A stretch of 8,223 nucleotides of DNA from Actinomycetes bacterium (GTDB taxonomy: Bacteria > Actinomycetota > Actinomycetes > Propionibacteriales > Propionibacteriaceae), in the NCBI GenBank assembly GCA_023432725.1, contig JAEYUH010000089.1, positions 1 to 8,223 of the forward strand. Direction: 5' to 3'. Positions 1 through 7,057 of the stretch are shown in pieces. The translations under genes and the position numbers were made by a program. Numbering within the stretch: position 1 is the first letter of the stretch; each line of letters opens with the position of its first letter. The notes below the pieces were generated by a model. That model was not told the origin of the DNA. It worked only from the letters and a program-made list of their open reading frames with translations, and did not search any database.

Positions 1-719
1 GCCTTCATCAGGTCGTCGAGCAGGTAATCGGTGTCGAGCTCCTCGCCGCTGAGGTAGCGGTCCATCAGGGAGTCGTCCTCGGCCTCCTGGATGATCGCCT
101 CGATCAGCGGGCCGCGGTAGGTCTCGACCTGGTCGTCGTCGGCGCTGAGCTGGCGGTTCACCACGTCCTTGCCGGAGTAGTCGTGCTCCTCGAGGCTGAG
201 CAGGCCGATGTTGCCGGAGATCACGCCCGGCGCCGACAGGGTGGGGACGTGGGTAGGCATGACGCCCTCGCCGAAGGCGGCCTGGGCGGCCGAGACCGAG
301 GCGTCGAAGTCGGCGTGGCCGGCGTCCAGCTTGGTCAGCGCGATGATGCGCGGCAGCCGGGCGGCCTCGCACTCCTCCCACAGCGCGGCGGCGGCTCCGT
401 CGATGCCGTCCGCGGCGGAGATGACGAAGATGGCGGCGTCCGCCGCCCTGATGCCCGCGCGCAGCTCGCCGACGAAGTCGGGATGGCCGGGGGCGTCCAG
501 CAGGTTGGTGACGGTGCCGCGGTTCTCGACCGACGCGAGGTAGAGCTGGGCGGCGCGTTCGGCGTCCTCCTTCTCGCCGCGGTAGCCCGCGATCCGGGCC
601 TTGAGCAGCTGCTCGAACAGGGAGGTCTTCCCCGAACCCGCGTTTCCGATCAGGACGACGTTGCGGACTTCATCGGGACTGGTCACCTGCAGGGAGGCAG
701 CGCTCATCTTTGAACTCAT
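1..719 (-). CDS. EF-G-like translational GTPase (EF-G2 / FusA2 type), 5' part only
   Basis: This is the N-terminal 239 codons of a minus-strand gene that leaves the window at base 1. It encodes the GTPase domain: G1 P-loop GNAGSGKTS (about residues 25-33), G3 DAPGHPDF (75-82), G4 TKLD (129-132) and a G5-like SAP (162-164). The stretch FVGELRAGIRAADAAIFVI, followed by an ESED-like acidic patch and SLMDRYLSGEE, resembles the actinobacterial EF-G paralogue (M. tuberculosis Rv0120c type, recalled from memory) more than housekeeping FusA. Only about 41 residues separate G1 from G3, and no RGITI switch I motif is present, so the switch I region is short. The role of this paralogue in elongation is not established. 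The ATG at 719 is preceded by CAAGG eight bases upstream. A second in-frame ATG at 707 has weaker support. The gene stands alone after an untranslated gap behind gltA on the same strand. Confidence 0.88.
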   Translation of the reverse strand, partial: MSSKMSAASLQVTSPDEVRNVVLIGNAGSGKTSLFEQLLKARIAGYRGEKEDAERAAQLYLASVENRGTVTNLLDAPGHPDFVGELRAGIRAADAAIFVISAADGIDGAAAALWEECEAARLPRIIALTKLDAGHADFDASVSAAQAAFGEGVMPTHVPTLSAPGVISGNIGLLSLEEHDYSGKDVVNRQLSADDDQVETYRGPLIEAIIQEAEDDSLMDRYLSGEELDTDYLLDDLMK

Positions 720-773
720 GGGGACAACCTTGCCGTCGCCACTGACACCCTGCAACCGGTTTTGGATGATTGG

Positions 774-799
774 CCGACGGTCGCCCGGGTGGCCGTCGG
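774..799. repeat. 7-bp inverted repeat upstream of the EF-G-like gene
   Basis: CCGACGG (774-780) and CCGTCGG (793-799) are perfect inverted arms around a 12-base, GC-rich spacer. The repeat lies about 55 bases upstream of the EF-G-like start. It is not followed by a T run on either strand, so it is not an obvious intrinsic terminator. It could be an operator or an RNA hairpin in the leader, or chance in GC-rich DNA. Confidence 0.4.
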
Positions 800-880
800 G
801 CGGTCCCGCGCAGCCGGGTTCGTCGTCCCGCCGAGGTCCTGGCGAGCCGGTGGAACCGCCCCTGTGTCCGGGCCCCTGCT

Positions 881-950
881 CCAGCTTCTGCCAGATGGCC
901 CGGCCGGCTGACACATCCGTCGGCCGAGCCTCGCCGGCGGCAGAAGTTGG
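881..950. repeat. Long interrupted inverted repeat downstream of gltA
   Basis: The arm CCAGCTTCTGCC (881-892) is complementary to GGCAGAAGTTGG (939-950). In plus-strand RNA all 12 positions pair, one as a G-U wobble. In minus-strand RNA there is one A-C mismatch. Directly inside the right arm, GCCGGC (933-938) can pair with GCCGGC at 903-908, leaving a 10-base bulge on the left. The structure sits in the 270-base gap 720-989, which has no convincing gene, about 40 bases beyond the gltA stop. It may act as a T-less terminator or mRNA 3'-end stabiliser for gltA. No T tract follows it. Confidence 0.45.
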
Positions 951-970
951 GCACGGCCGGGCCGGTTGGT

Positions 971-987
971 CGGGCTCTGTGAGCCGG
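971..987 (-). terminator. Weak hairpin immediately after gltA stop
   Basis: GGCTC (973-977), a three-base loop and GAGCC (981-985) form a short hairpin starting about five bases beyond the gltA stop. The stem is only five base pairs plus one outer C-G beyond a mismatch, and no U tract follows. It is a weak candidate for 3'-end formation, perhaps acting with the larger inverted repeat at 881-950. Confidence 0.25.
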
Positions 988-989
988 GG

Positions 990-2267
<1,278 letters not shown>

Positions 2268-2273
2268 GGGCGC

Positions 2274-2279
2274 ACCCTA
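2274..2279 (-). promoter_or_regulatory. TAGGGT: gltA -10 hexamer and/or ribosome-binding site
   Basis: On the minus strand TAGGGT matches the actinobacterial -10 pattern TANNNT. It ends exactly six bases before the gltA ATG, so transcription could begin at the A of the start codon (leaderless). AGGG within it could equally be a Shine-Dalgarno sequence for a longer mRNA. No TTGACA-like hexamer is visible 16-18 bases upstream, which weakens the promoter reading. Confidence 0.35.
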
Positions 2280-2307
2280 CGGGCCGCGGCCGAAGCAGGT
2301 GCGGGGT

Positions 2308-2328
2308 CCGCCATTTTGGCCCTGGCGG
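2308..2328. promoter_or_regulatory. Inverted repeat CCGCCA-N9-TGGCGG between gltA and rplM
   Basis: Perfect 6-base arms at 2308-2313 and 2323-2328 flank a nine-base spacer. The site lies just upstream of the rplM -35 hexamer (2336) and about 41-61 bases upstream of the gltA start. A dimeric regulator bound here could affect both divergent genes. The repeat is seen directly; the regulator and function are unknown. Confidence 0.3.
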
Positions 2329-2335
2329 CCCGGTT

Positions 2336-2364
2336 TTGACCCACCTAACCGCGCGGGGTAACCT
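2336..2364 (+). promoter_or_regulatory. SigA-type promoter for rplM-rpsI-glmM
   Basis: TTGACC (2336-2341) is separated by 17 bases from TAACCT (2359-2364). This is a near-consensus -35 and a TANNNT -10 with ideal spacing for the principal vegetative sigma factor. Transcription would start near 2370-2371, giving a leader of about 80 bases before the rplM GTG. It is the strongest promoter-like sequence in the window and fits a highly expressed ribosomal operon. Confidence 0.65.
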
Positions 2365-2429
2365 TGGACGTCGTTGCGCTGTGGTCTGCCCTGTGGCTGA
2401 TCCCGCATTGACGATAGTGAAGACAACTC

Positions 2430-2447
2430 ATGGAAGCAGGTCTTTGA
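2430..2447 (+). other. Five-codon mini-ORF in the rplM leader (possible)
   Basis: ATG GAA GCA GGT CTT TGA encodes a five-residue peptide. It lies in the same frame as rplM and stops three bases before the rplM GTG. No strong ribosome-binding site precedes the ATG. If translated, it could couple ribosome arrival to rplM initiation; otherwise the sequence is simply the leader carrying the weak GCAGG Shine-Dalgarno of rplM. Confidence 0.2.
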
Positions 2448-2450
2448 CCC

Positions 2451-2894
2451 GTGTCTACGTACAGCCCGAAGCCTGGCGAGATCACCAGGAACTGGCACGT
2501 CATCGATGCCGAGGACGTGGTCCTGGGTCGCCTCGCCGTGACCGCCGCCACCCTGCTGCGCGGCAAGCACAAGGCACAGTTCGCGCCGCACGTCGACACC
2601 GGTGACTTCGTGGTCGTGGTGAACGCGTCCAAGATCGCCCTCACCGGCAACAAGCGCACCGACAAGCTGGCCTACCGTCACTCCGGTCGTCCGGGCGGGC
2701 TGAAGTCCATCTCCTACGGCGAACTGCTGGAGTCCGACCCCCGCAAGGCCGTCGAGCGCGCCGTGTGGGGCATGCTCCCCAAGAACAAGCTCAGCCGCCA
2801 GCTGATCAAGAAGCTCAAGGTGTACGCCGGGCCGGAGCACCCGCACACCGCGCAGAAGCCGCAGCCCTACCAGATCACCCAGATCGCCCAGTGA
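2451..2894 (+). CDS. rplM: 50S ribosomal protein L13
   Basis: The 147-residue product is L13, an early-assembly protein of the large ribosomal subunit that binds 23S rRNA. The family is clear from [17 protein letters not shown] (13-29), the central [16 protein letters not shown] (68-83) and the signature [12 protein letters not shown] (105-116) followed by [12 protein letters not shown] (121-132). The length is normal for actinobacterial L13. The start is GTG at 2451; a weak GCAGG lies ten bases upstream, and the N-terminal MSTYSPKPG matches actinobacterial L13 starts, so this start is preferred. It is the first gene of an operon with rpsI (11 bases to the preferred rpsI start) and glmM, driven by the promoter at 2336-2364. 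Confidence 0.97.
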   Translation: MSTYSPKPGEITRNWHVIDAEDVVLGRLAVTAATLLRGKHKAQFAPHVDTGDFVVVVNASKIALTGNKRTDKLAYRHSGRPGGLKSISYGELLESDPRKAVERAVWGMLPKNKLSRQLIKKLKVYAGPEHPHTAQKPQPYQITQIAQ

Positions 2895-2895
2895 C

Positions 2896-2899
2896 AGGA
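2896..2899 (+). promoter_or_regulatory. Ribosome-binding site that decides the rpsI start
   Basis: AGGA lies two bases after the rplM stop codon and six bases before the GTG at 2906. It directly abuts the ATG at 2900, too close to serve that codon. This spacing is the reason for preferring the GTG as the S9 start. Confidence 0.55.
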
Positions 2900-2905
2900 A
2901 TGACA

Positions 2906-3424
2906 GTGACCGACATCGTCGAAGAGACTGCTACCACCGACGAGTTCGTCCCCTTCACCGAGGGCGAGCGCGAGATCGCCTACCGTGCCGAGGCCGTCCC
3001 GAGCACCGCGGTGCCCGGCGGGCGCCCGGCAGTGGTTGCCCCCGCCGCCGCGACCGGCCGTCGCAAGGAGGCCATCGCCCGGGTCCGGATCGCCCCCGGC
3101 ACCGGCCAGTTCTCCATCAACGGCCGCACCCTCGAGGACTACTTCCCGAACAAGCTGCACCAGCAGACGGTCAACGAGCCCTTCGTGACCGCCGCCGTGG
3201 TGGGCTCCTACGACGTCATCGCCACCATCGTCGGCGGCGGCGTCACCGGCCAGGCCGGCGCGCTGCGACTGGGCATCGCCCGGGCGCTGAACGCTGTCGA
3301 CGCCGAGGCCAGCCGTCCCGCCCTGAAGAAGGCCGGCCTGCTGACCCGCGACGCCCGGATCAAGGAGCGCAAGAAGGCCGGCCTGAAGAAGGCCCGTAAG
3401 GCTCCGCAGTACAGCAAGCGCTGA
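2906..3424 (+). CDS. rpsI: 30S ribosomal protein S9
   Basis: The product (172 residues from this start) is S9, a small-subunit head protein whose C-terminal tail reaches the P-site tRNA. The conserved core runs from [12 protein letters not shown] (51-62) through [11 protein letters not shown] (72-82), [15 protein letters not shown] (114-128) and [11 protein letters not shown] (141-151) to the basic tail [11 protein letters not shown], whose final Ser-Lys-Arg is invariant in the family. The first 50 residues are an acidic, then Ala/Pro-rich extension absent from E. coli S9 but common in length-variable form in actinobacteria. The GTG at 2906 is chosen because AGGA sits six bases upstream and gives an MTD start like other actinobacterial S9 proteins. 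An ATG at 2900 would add two residues. The gene is 11 bases after rplM and 17 before glmM. Confidence 0.95.
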   Translation: MTDIVEETATTDEFVPFTEGEREIAYRAEAVPSTAVPGGRPAVVAPAAATGRRKEAIARVRIAPGTGQFSINGRTLEDYFPNKLHQQTVNEPFVTAAVVGSYDVIATIVGGGVTGQAGALRLGIARALNAVDAEASRPALKKAGLLTRDARIKERKKAGLKKARKAPQYSKR

Positions 3425-3441
3425 CGCGGGAACGCGACCGG

Positions 3442-4797
3442 ATGCCCCGGCTCTTCGGCACCGACGGAGTGCGCGGCACCGCCAACGCGGATCTCACCCC
3501 CGAGATCGCGTTGCAGGTGTCGAGCGCTGCTGCCCGGGTGCTGGGAGAGGCCGGGGCTTTTGGTTCCGGTCGCAGGCCGCGCGCTCTCGTCGGACGTGAC
3601 CCGCGGGCCTCGGGCGAGTTCCTCGAGGCCTGTGTCATCGCGGGGCTCGCCTCGTCCGGGGTCGACGTGGTGCGGCTCGGTGTCGTCCCGACCCCCGGCG
3701 TGGCCTACCTGGTGGGCGAGCTGGACGCCGACCTCGGCGTCATGCTGTCGGCCAGTCACAACCCTGCCCCCGACAACGGCATCAAGTTCTTCGCCCGCGG
3801 CGGGGTCAAGCTCGACGACGACCTCGAGGACGCCATCGAGGCGCAGATCGGCCAGCCCTGGGACCGTCCCACCGGGGCGGGCGTGGGACGCGTCCGGCCC
3901 GATCTCGGCGCTCGTGAGGCCTATGTGGCCCACCTCGTCTCGAGCCTCGGCAGCGACGGCAGCCTCGAAGGGCTCAAGGTGGTGATCGACGCCGCCAACG
4001 GTGCCGCCTACCGCACCGCCCCCGAGGCCTTCGCCGCCCAGGGCGCGCAGGTGGTCCTGCTGCACGCCGAACCGGACGGTCTCAACATCAACGACCACGC
4101 CGGCTCGACCCACCCCGAGGCCCTGCAGGCCGCGGTGGTGGCCCACCGCGCCGACCTCGGCATCGCGCTGGACGGCGACGCCGACCGCTGCCTGGCGGTG
4201 GACGCCGACGGCACCCTCGTCGACGGCGACCAGATCCTCGCGATCCTCGCGCTGGCGATGCGGGACGCCCGCACCCTGCACAGCGACACCGTGGTCGCCA
4301 CGGTGATGAGCAACCTGGGGTTCCTGCAGGCGATGAAGCGCCACAACATCACCGTCGACACCACCAAGGTGGGCGACCGCTACGTACTCGAGGCGATGAA
4401 CGCGAACGGCTTCACCCTCGGCGGCGAGCAGTCCGGCCACGTCATCATGAGCGAGTTCGCGACCACCGGCGACGGCGTCCTGACAGCCCTGCACCTGGCC
4501 TCCCAGATGACCACCACCGGGCGGCCGCTGGCCGACCTCGCGTCGGTGATGACCAGGTTCCCGCAGGTTCTCGTGAACGTCTCCGGGGTGAACAAGGCGC
4601 GCGCAGGGCTCGATCCCGAGGTGAACGCCGCTGTCACCGCCGCGGCGAAGGAGCTGGGCGATTCCGGACGGGTGCTGCTGCGTCCCTCGGGTACCGAACC
4701 GCTGGTACGGGTGATGGTGGAGGCCGCCACCCAGGAACAGGCCCACGAGGTGGCCGAGCGGCTGGCCGGCGTCGTCAAGGCGCGCCTGAGCCTGTAG
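3442..4797 (+). CDS. glmM: Phosphoglucosamine mutase
   Basis: The 451-residue enzyme interconverts glucosamine-6-phosphate and glucosamine-1-phosphate on the way to UDP-GlcNAc, the precursor for peptidoglycan. It has the four-part alpha-D-phosphohexomutase layout: N-terminal LFGTDGVRG (4-12); the phosphoserine loop MLSASHNP with catalytic Ser105; the magnesium loop DGDADR (Asp244, Asp246, Asp248); the sugar-binding loop GGEQSGH (327-333); and the C-terminal phosphate-binding loop RPSGTEP (414-420). The GEQSGH loop and the RLFGTDG start distinguish GlmM from phosphoglucomutase or phosphomannomutase. Length is normal. The ATG at 3442 lies 17 bases after the rpsI stop with only a weak purine-rich upstream sequence, suggesting read-through in the ribosomal operon. 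glmS, the preceding pathway step, lies about 3.3 kb downstream. Confidence 0.96.
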   Translation: MPRLFGTDGVRGTANADLTPEIALQVSSAAARVLGEAGAFGSGRRPRALVGRDPRASGEFLEACVIAGLASSGVDVVRLGVVPTPGVAYLVGELDADLGVMLSASHNPAPDNGIKFFARGGVKLDDDLEDAIEAQIGQPWDRPTGAGVGRVRPDLGAREAYVAHLVSSLGSDGSLEGLKVVIDAANGAAYRTAPEAFAAQGAQVVLLHAEPDGLNINDHAGSTHPEALQAAVVAHRADLGIALDGDADRCLAVDADGTLVDGDQILAILALAMRDARTLHSDTVVATVMSNLGFLQAMKRHNITVDTTKVGDRYVLEAMNANGFTLGGEQSGHVIMSEFATTGDGVLTALHLASQMTTTGRPLADLASVMTRFPQVLVNVSGVNKARAGLDPEVNAAVTAAAKELGDSGRVLLRPSGTEPLVRVMVEAATQEQAHEVAERLAGVVKARLSL

Positions 4798-4820
4798 CAC
4801 TGCGCCACCGGGTGCAACGA

Positions 4821-4838
4821 AGTCGCCGGCGGGCGACT
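4821..4838 (+). terminator. Hairpin after glmM, possible terminator
   Basis: AGTCGCC (4821-4827), the loop GGCG and GGCGACT (4832-4838) form a perfect 7-bp stem 23 bases after the glmM stop. It is followed only by CTTACT rather than a T run. It fits a weak intrinsic terminator for the rplM-rpsI-glmM transcript, or an attenuator if transcription continues into the sigma gene. Confidence 0.45.
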
Positions 4839-4864
4839 CTTACTGGTGTGACCACTACCCGGAC

Positions 4865-4869
4865 GGGAG
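4865..4869 (+). promoter_or_regulatory. Ribosome-binding site that decides the sigma factor start
   Basis: GGGAG lies five bases before the GTG at 4875. The upstream in-frame GTGs at 4848 and 4812 have no comparable sequence, and 4812 would place the terminator-like hairpin inside the coding region. Confidence 0.5.
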
Positions 4870-4874
4870 CTGCG

Positions 4875-5381
4875 GTGGACCTCGACACGGTGCCCGCCTT
4901 CGACGAGTACGTGCGTGCGCGCTCCGACGGCCTGCTGCGGCTGGCCTGGCTGGTCACCCGCGACTGGGAGGACGCCCGCGACGCCGTGCAGGACGCCTTC
5001 GCCTCGCTCTACCCGCGCTGGGCAGGGCTGCCCGACGGTGACCGGCGTCACTCCTATGTGTCCCGGACGGTGGTCAACGCCTGCCTGGCGGTGGTGCGGC
5101 GGCGCCGCTCGCAGCCGGTCGCCGACCCCTCGCTGCTGGCGGCGGCACCGACCGCCGCGGACCCCGGCGACGCGGTGGCCAACGCCGACGCCGCCTGGCG
5201 GCTGTGCGGCGAACTGCCGGCCACCCAACGCGCAGCCGTCGTGCTGCGGTTCTACAACGACTACAGCTTCGGCCAGATCGCCGAGGCGCTGGGCTGCACC
5301 GAGTCGACAGCGCGCTCCCACGTCCACCGGGCGATGGCGGCGTTGCGGTTGCTCCTGGACTCCGGAGGGCTTGATGGATGA
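4875..5381 (+). CDS. SigE-family RNA polymerase sigma factor (sigma-70 / ECF-like)
   Basis: The 168-residue protein has only the sigma2 and sigma4 domains, the ECF pattern, and looks like the small actinobacterial SigE-family group. Sigma2 covers about residues 6-75, with FDEYVRARSDGLLRLAWLVT and the acidic WEDARDAVQDAFASLYPRW polymerase-binding region. Sigma4 covers about 107-162, with LPATQRAAVVLRFYNDYS leading into the helix-turn-helix FGQIAEALGCTESTARSHV. The start at GTG 4875 is set by GGGAG; GTG 4848 would add nine residues. Its 3' end overlaps the next gene by eight bases (ATGGATGA), and its last codons contain the GGAGG site for that gene, so the two are translationally coupled. It probably directs transcription of a small regulon in response to a signal sensed by its partner. 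No promoter for it could be recognised. Confidence 0.9.
   Translation: MDLDTVPAFDEYVRARSDGLLRLAWLVTRDWEDARDAVQDAFASLYPRWAGLPDGDRRHSYVSRTVVNACLAVVRRRRSQPVADPSLLAAAPTAADPGDAVANADAAWRLCGELPATQRAAVVLRFYNDYSFGQIAEALGCTESTARSHVHRAMAALRLLLDSGGLDG
5364..5368 (+). promoter_or_regulatory. Ribosome-binding site inside the sigma gene for its partner
   Basis: A full GGAGG lies within the last codons of the sigma factor gene, five bases before the ATG at 5374. It is the best Shine-Dalgarno match in the window and fixes the start of the membrane protein. Confidence 0.75.
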
Positions 5382-6639
5382 GCTGGAGCGGGCGTTCCGC
5401 GACGCCCTGAAGCGGGCCGACACGGTGACCGTCCCGGTCAGCGTCGATCCCGAGGAGGTCAGGGGCACGCGACCCCTGCGCCCTCGCTGGCTCGGCGGCC
5501 TCGCGATCGCGGCGGGCCTGGCCGTGGTGGCAGGGGTCGGGGTCTGGGCGGTGGTGGGTCGTGGCGTGCCCGCGGTACCGGCCGCGGCCCCGTCCACCAT
5601 GGTCGAGGTCGACGCCTTCTCGGGGCGGGAGAACCCGACCGTGCCGCTGGCTGCCAGGCTGGCGGACCAGCTGTACGACGCGCTGCCGGGCCTGGAGCAG
5701 ACCGGCCTCGAACTGACCGACCTGCCCGACCCGGGGCTCGGCTTCCGCGGCTTCGTGGTGACCCCACCGGACGCCACCCGTCCGGTGCTGCGCATCACGC
5801 CCGGTACCGTGGTGGTCGACCCGGGCGGCGACCCGGAGATCCTGGCCGATGCCGGTGGCAGCCTGTTCAACGCCGTACTCGGCGGGCTGCCCGAGGACCT
5901 GCGGCAGCTCGTGCTCGGCCAGATGGTGCAGATCCGGATCCGCAACGCGGGCGAGGTCGACCTGGCCGGCATCACCGTCACGTTCCCCGACAACCTCACC
6001 GTCGACTACGGGACGGTGCCGGCCGGCGGCGCCAGCCGCTACGCGCCGGTCGGGCTCGCCTACCGTTATGCCCTGATCATCGCGACCGCGGACGGTCAGC
6101 AGCACCGCTGGCGGCCGATCGACTACATGGGCGAGACGCTGCTCAAGCCCGGCTACTACTCGTATGCGATCAGCGTGTCCGGCGACCAGATCGACCTCGC
6201 CTTCGAAGTTGACGAAGCGGGCCCGACGGCCACCCAGCCCCAGACCGAACCCAGCCCCGCCGACACACCGCAGGCCCCGCCACCGGTGGCCCAGGGCGAC
6301 ACCGCGACCTGGGTGCTGCTCGGCCCGGCGTCCGTCGGCCCGGAGTCGACGGAGCTGACCGTCGGGGTGACCCGGCTGGCTTGTGCGTCGGGGGTGACCG
6401 GGGCGGTCCTGGACCCGCAGGTGGAGATCACCGACGAGCAGGTGGTGGTCACCATCAACGTCGACCCGCTGCCGCAGGGCCAGTACGAGTGCCAGGGCAA
6501 TGACACGGTCGAGTACGTGGTGACCCTGGCCGAACCGCTCGGCGACCGCGACCTGGTGGACGGCGCCTGCCTGGCGGGGGAGGCGGTCGGCACCGCGGCG
6601 TGCGTGGACGGTGCAGTGCGGCGGGTCGGCTCTAGGTAG
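5374..6639 (+). CDS. Single-pass membrane protein, putative sigma-factor regulator with composite extracytoplasmic domains
   Basis: The 421-residue product is not a recognised named gene. Residues 1-39 are charged and predicted cytoplasmic. Residues 40-62 (GGLAIAAGLAVVAGVGVWAVV) are one clear membrane helix; with the Arg-rich flank before it, the rest should lie outside. The outer part looks like three units. The first (about 76-182) opens with VEVDAFSGRENP and contains PGLGFRGFVV. The second (about 183-280) is a beta-rich unit with FPDNLTVDYGTVPAGG, AYRYA and PIDYMGETLLKPGYYSY. After a Pro/Thr linker (283-308) comes a third (309-421) with TVGVTRLACASGVTG, EPLGDRDLVDGACL and all four cysteines (337, 373, 399, 410). 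No HxxxCxxC zinc anti-sigma motif exists. By position it is probably a regulator or sensor partner of the sigma factor. The 3' end overlaps the convergent acetyltransferase gene by eight bases. Confidence 0.8.
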   Translation: MDELERAFRDALKRADTVTVPVSVDPEEVRGTRPLRPRWLGGLAIAAGLAVVAGVGVWAVVGRGVPAVPAAAPSTMVEVDAFSGRENPTVPLAARLADQLYDALPGLEQTGLELTDLPDPGLGFRGFVVTPPDATRPVLRITPGTVVVDPGGDPEILADAGGSLFNAVLGGLPEDLRQLVLGQMVQIRIRNAGEVDLAGITVTFPDNLTVDYGTVPAGGASRYAPVGLAYRYALIIATADGQQHRWRPIDYMGETLLKPGYYSYAISVSGDQIDLAFEVDEAGPTATQPQTEPSPADTPQAPPPVAQGDTATWVLLGPASVGPESTELTVGVTRLACASGVTGAVLDPQVEITDEQVVVTINVDPLPQGQYECQGNDTVEYVVTLAEPLGDRDLVDGACLAGEAVGTAACVDGAVRRVGSR

Positions 6640-7057
6640 CGGACCCGTCCAGCCGGCGGCCGAGCACCGCGACGTCCTGCTGCTCGTAGCCGAGGTGCTC
6701 GTAGAAGCCGAGCACCGGCGCGTTGTCGGTGCGCACCATGAACTGGATCTTCGGCACCCCGCGGGCCACCAGCCAGCGCTCGCAGGCCGCCATCAGCTCC
6801 CGGCCGAGGCCGGTGCCGCGGGCGACGGGGGCGACCGCCAGGTAGTACACCCAGCCGCGGTGCCCGTCGTGACCCACCATCGCCGCGCCGACCAGCGCCC
6901 CGGACGCGTCGCGCCCCCCGAGCACCGCCGACGCCGGGCCGGCGACCGCTCTGGCGAAGTCGGCGTGGGGGTCGTTCCACGGGCGGGTCAACCCCGCGGC
7001 GTGCCACAGCGCCACCACGTCGGCGACGTCGGCCTGCCCCAGCGGTACGGCGTCCAC
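6632..7057 (-). CDS. ypeA: GNAT-family N-acetyltransferase, YpeA-like
   Basis: The 141-residue product has the GNAT fold, which transfers an acetyl group from acetyl-CoA to an amine. Motif A is visible as YYLAVAPVARGTGLGREL (71-88), with the pyrophosphate-binding R-G-T-G-L-G at 80-85. The motif TRPWNDPHADF (24-34), GGxDGHRG-like GHDGHRG (62-68), VPKIQFMV (101-108) and NAPVLGFYEHLGYE (112-125) match E. coli YpeA, which I recall as also 141 residues long. The substrate of YpeA is not established. The start is GTG at 7057, whose G is shared with the coaA stop (TAGTG), with GGCGG five bases upstream inside coaA, so translation is coupled to coaA. The 3' end overlaps the convergent membrane-protein gene by eight bases. 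A frame extending further upstream runs inside coaA and is not used. Confidence 0.88.
   Translation of the reverse strand: MDAVPLGQADVADVVALWHAAGLTRPWNDPHADFARAVAGPASAVLGGRDASGALVGAAMVGHDGHRGWVYYLAVAPVARGTGLGRELMAACERWLVARGVPKIQFMVRTDNAPVLGFYEHLGYEQQDVAVLGRRLDGSAT

Noticed and set aside
1..719. Housekeeping elongation factor G (fusA)
   Set aside because: The P-loop GNAGSGKTS, the short switch I, TKLD in place of NKxD and the absence of RGITI point to the EF-G-like paralogue.
2365..2450. Structured L13 leader of the Firmicute type
   Set aside because: No strong stem or terminator hairpin is visible in the short leader; only a partial CTGTGG direct repeat (2379-2384, 2391-2396) was seen.
3208..4800. 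530-codon open frame on the minus strand opposite rpsI and glmM
   Set aside because: It lies antisense to two certain genes. Its translation is Gly/Val/His/Arg-rich with no recognisable motif, as expected from antisense frames in high-GC DNA.
4812..4874. Earlier GTG starts for the sigma factor (4812, 4848)
   Set aside because: They have no ribosome-binding site, and 4812 would run through the hairpin at 4821-4838. 4848 remains a weak alternative.
4915..5373. Upstream extension of the membrane-protein frame through the sigma gene
   Set aside because: The extension is Arg/Pro/Thr-rich noise overlapping the sigma coding region. GGAGG before ATG 5374 gives a clear true start.
5374..5490. Classic zinc-binding anti-sigma domain in the membrane protein
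   Set aside because: There is no cysteine or HxxxCxxC motif in the cytoplasmic 39 residues, so the anti-sigma role rests on context only.
4380..5999. 539-codon open frame on the minus strand opposite glmM, the sigma gene and its partner
   Set aside because: It spans three genes with strong motif or start-site support and has a low-complexity Ser/Pro/Arg composition without domains.
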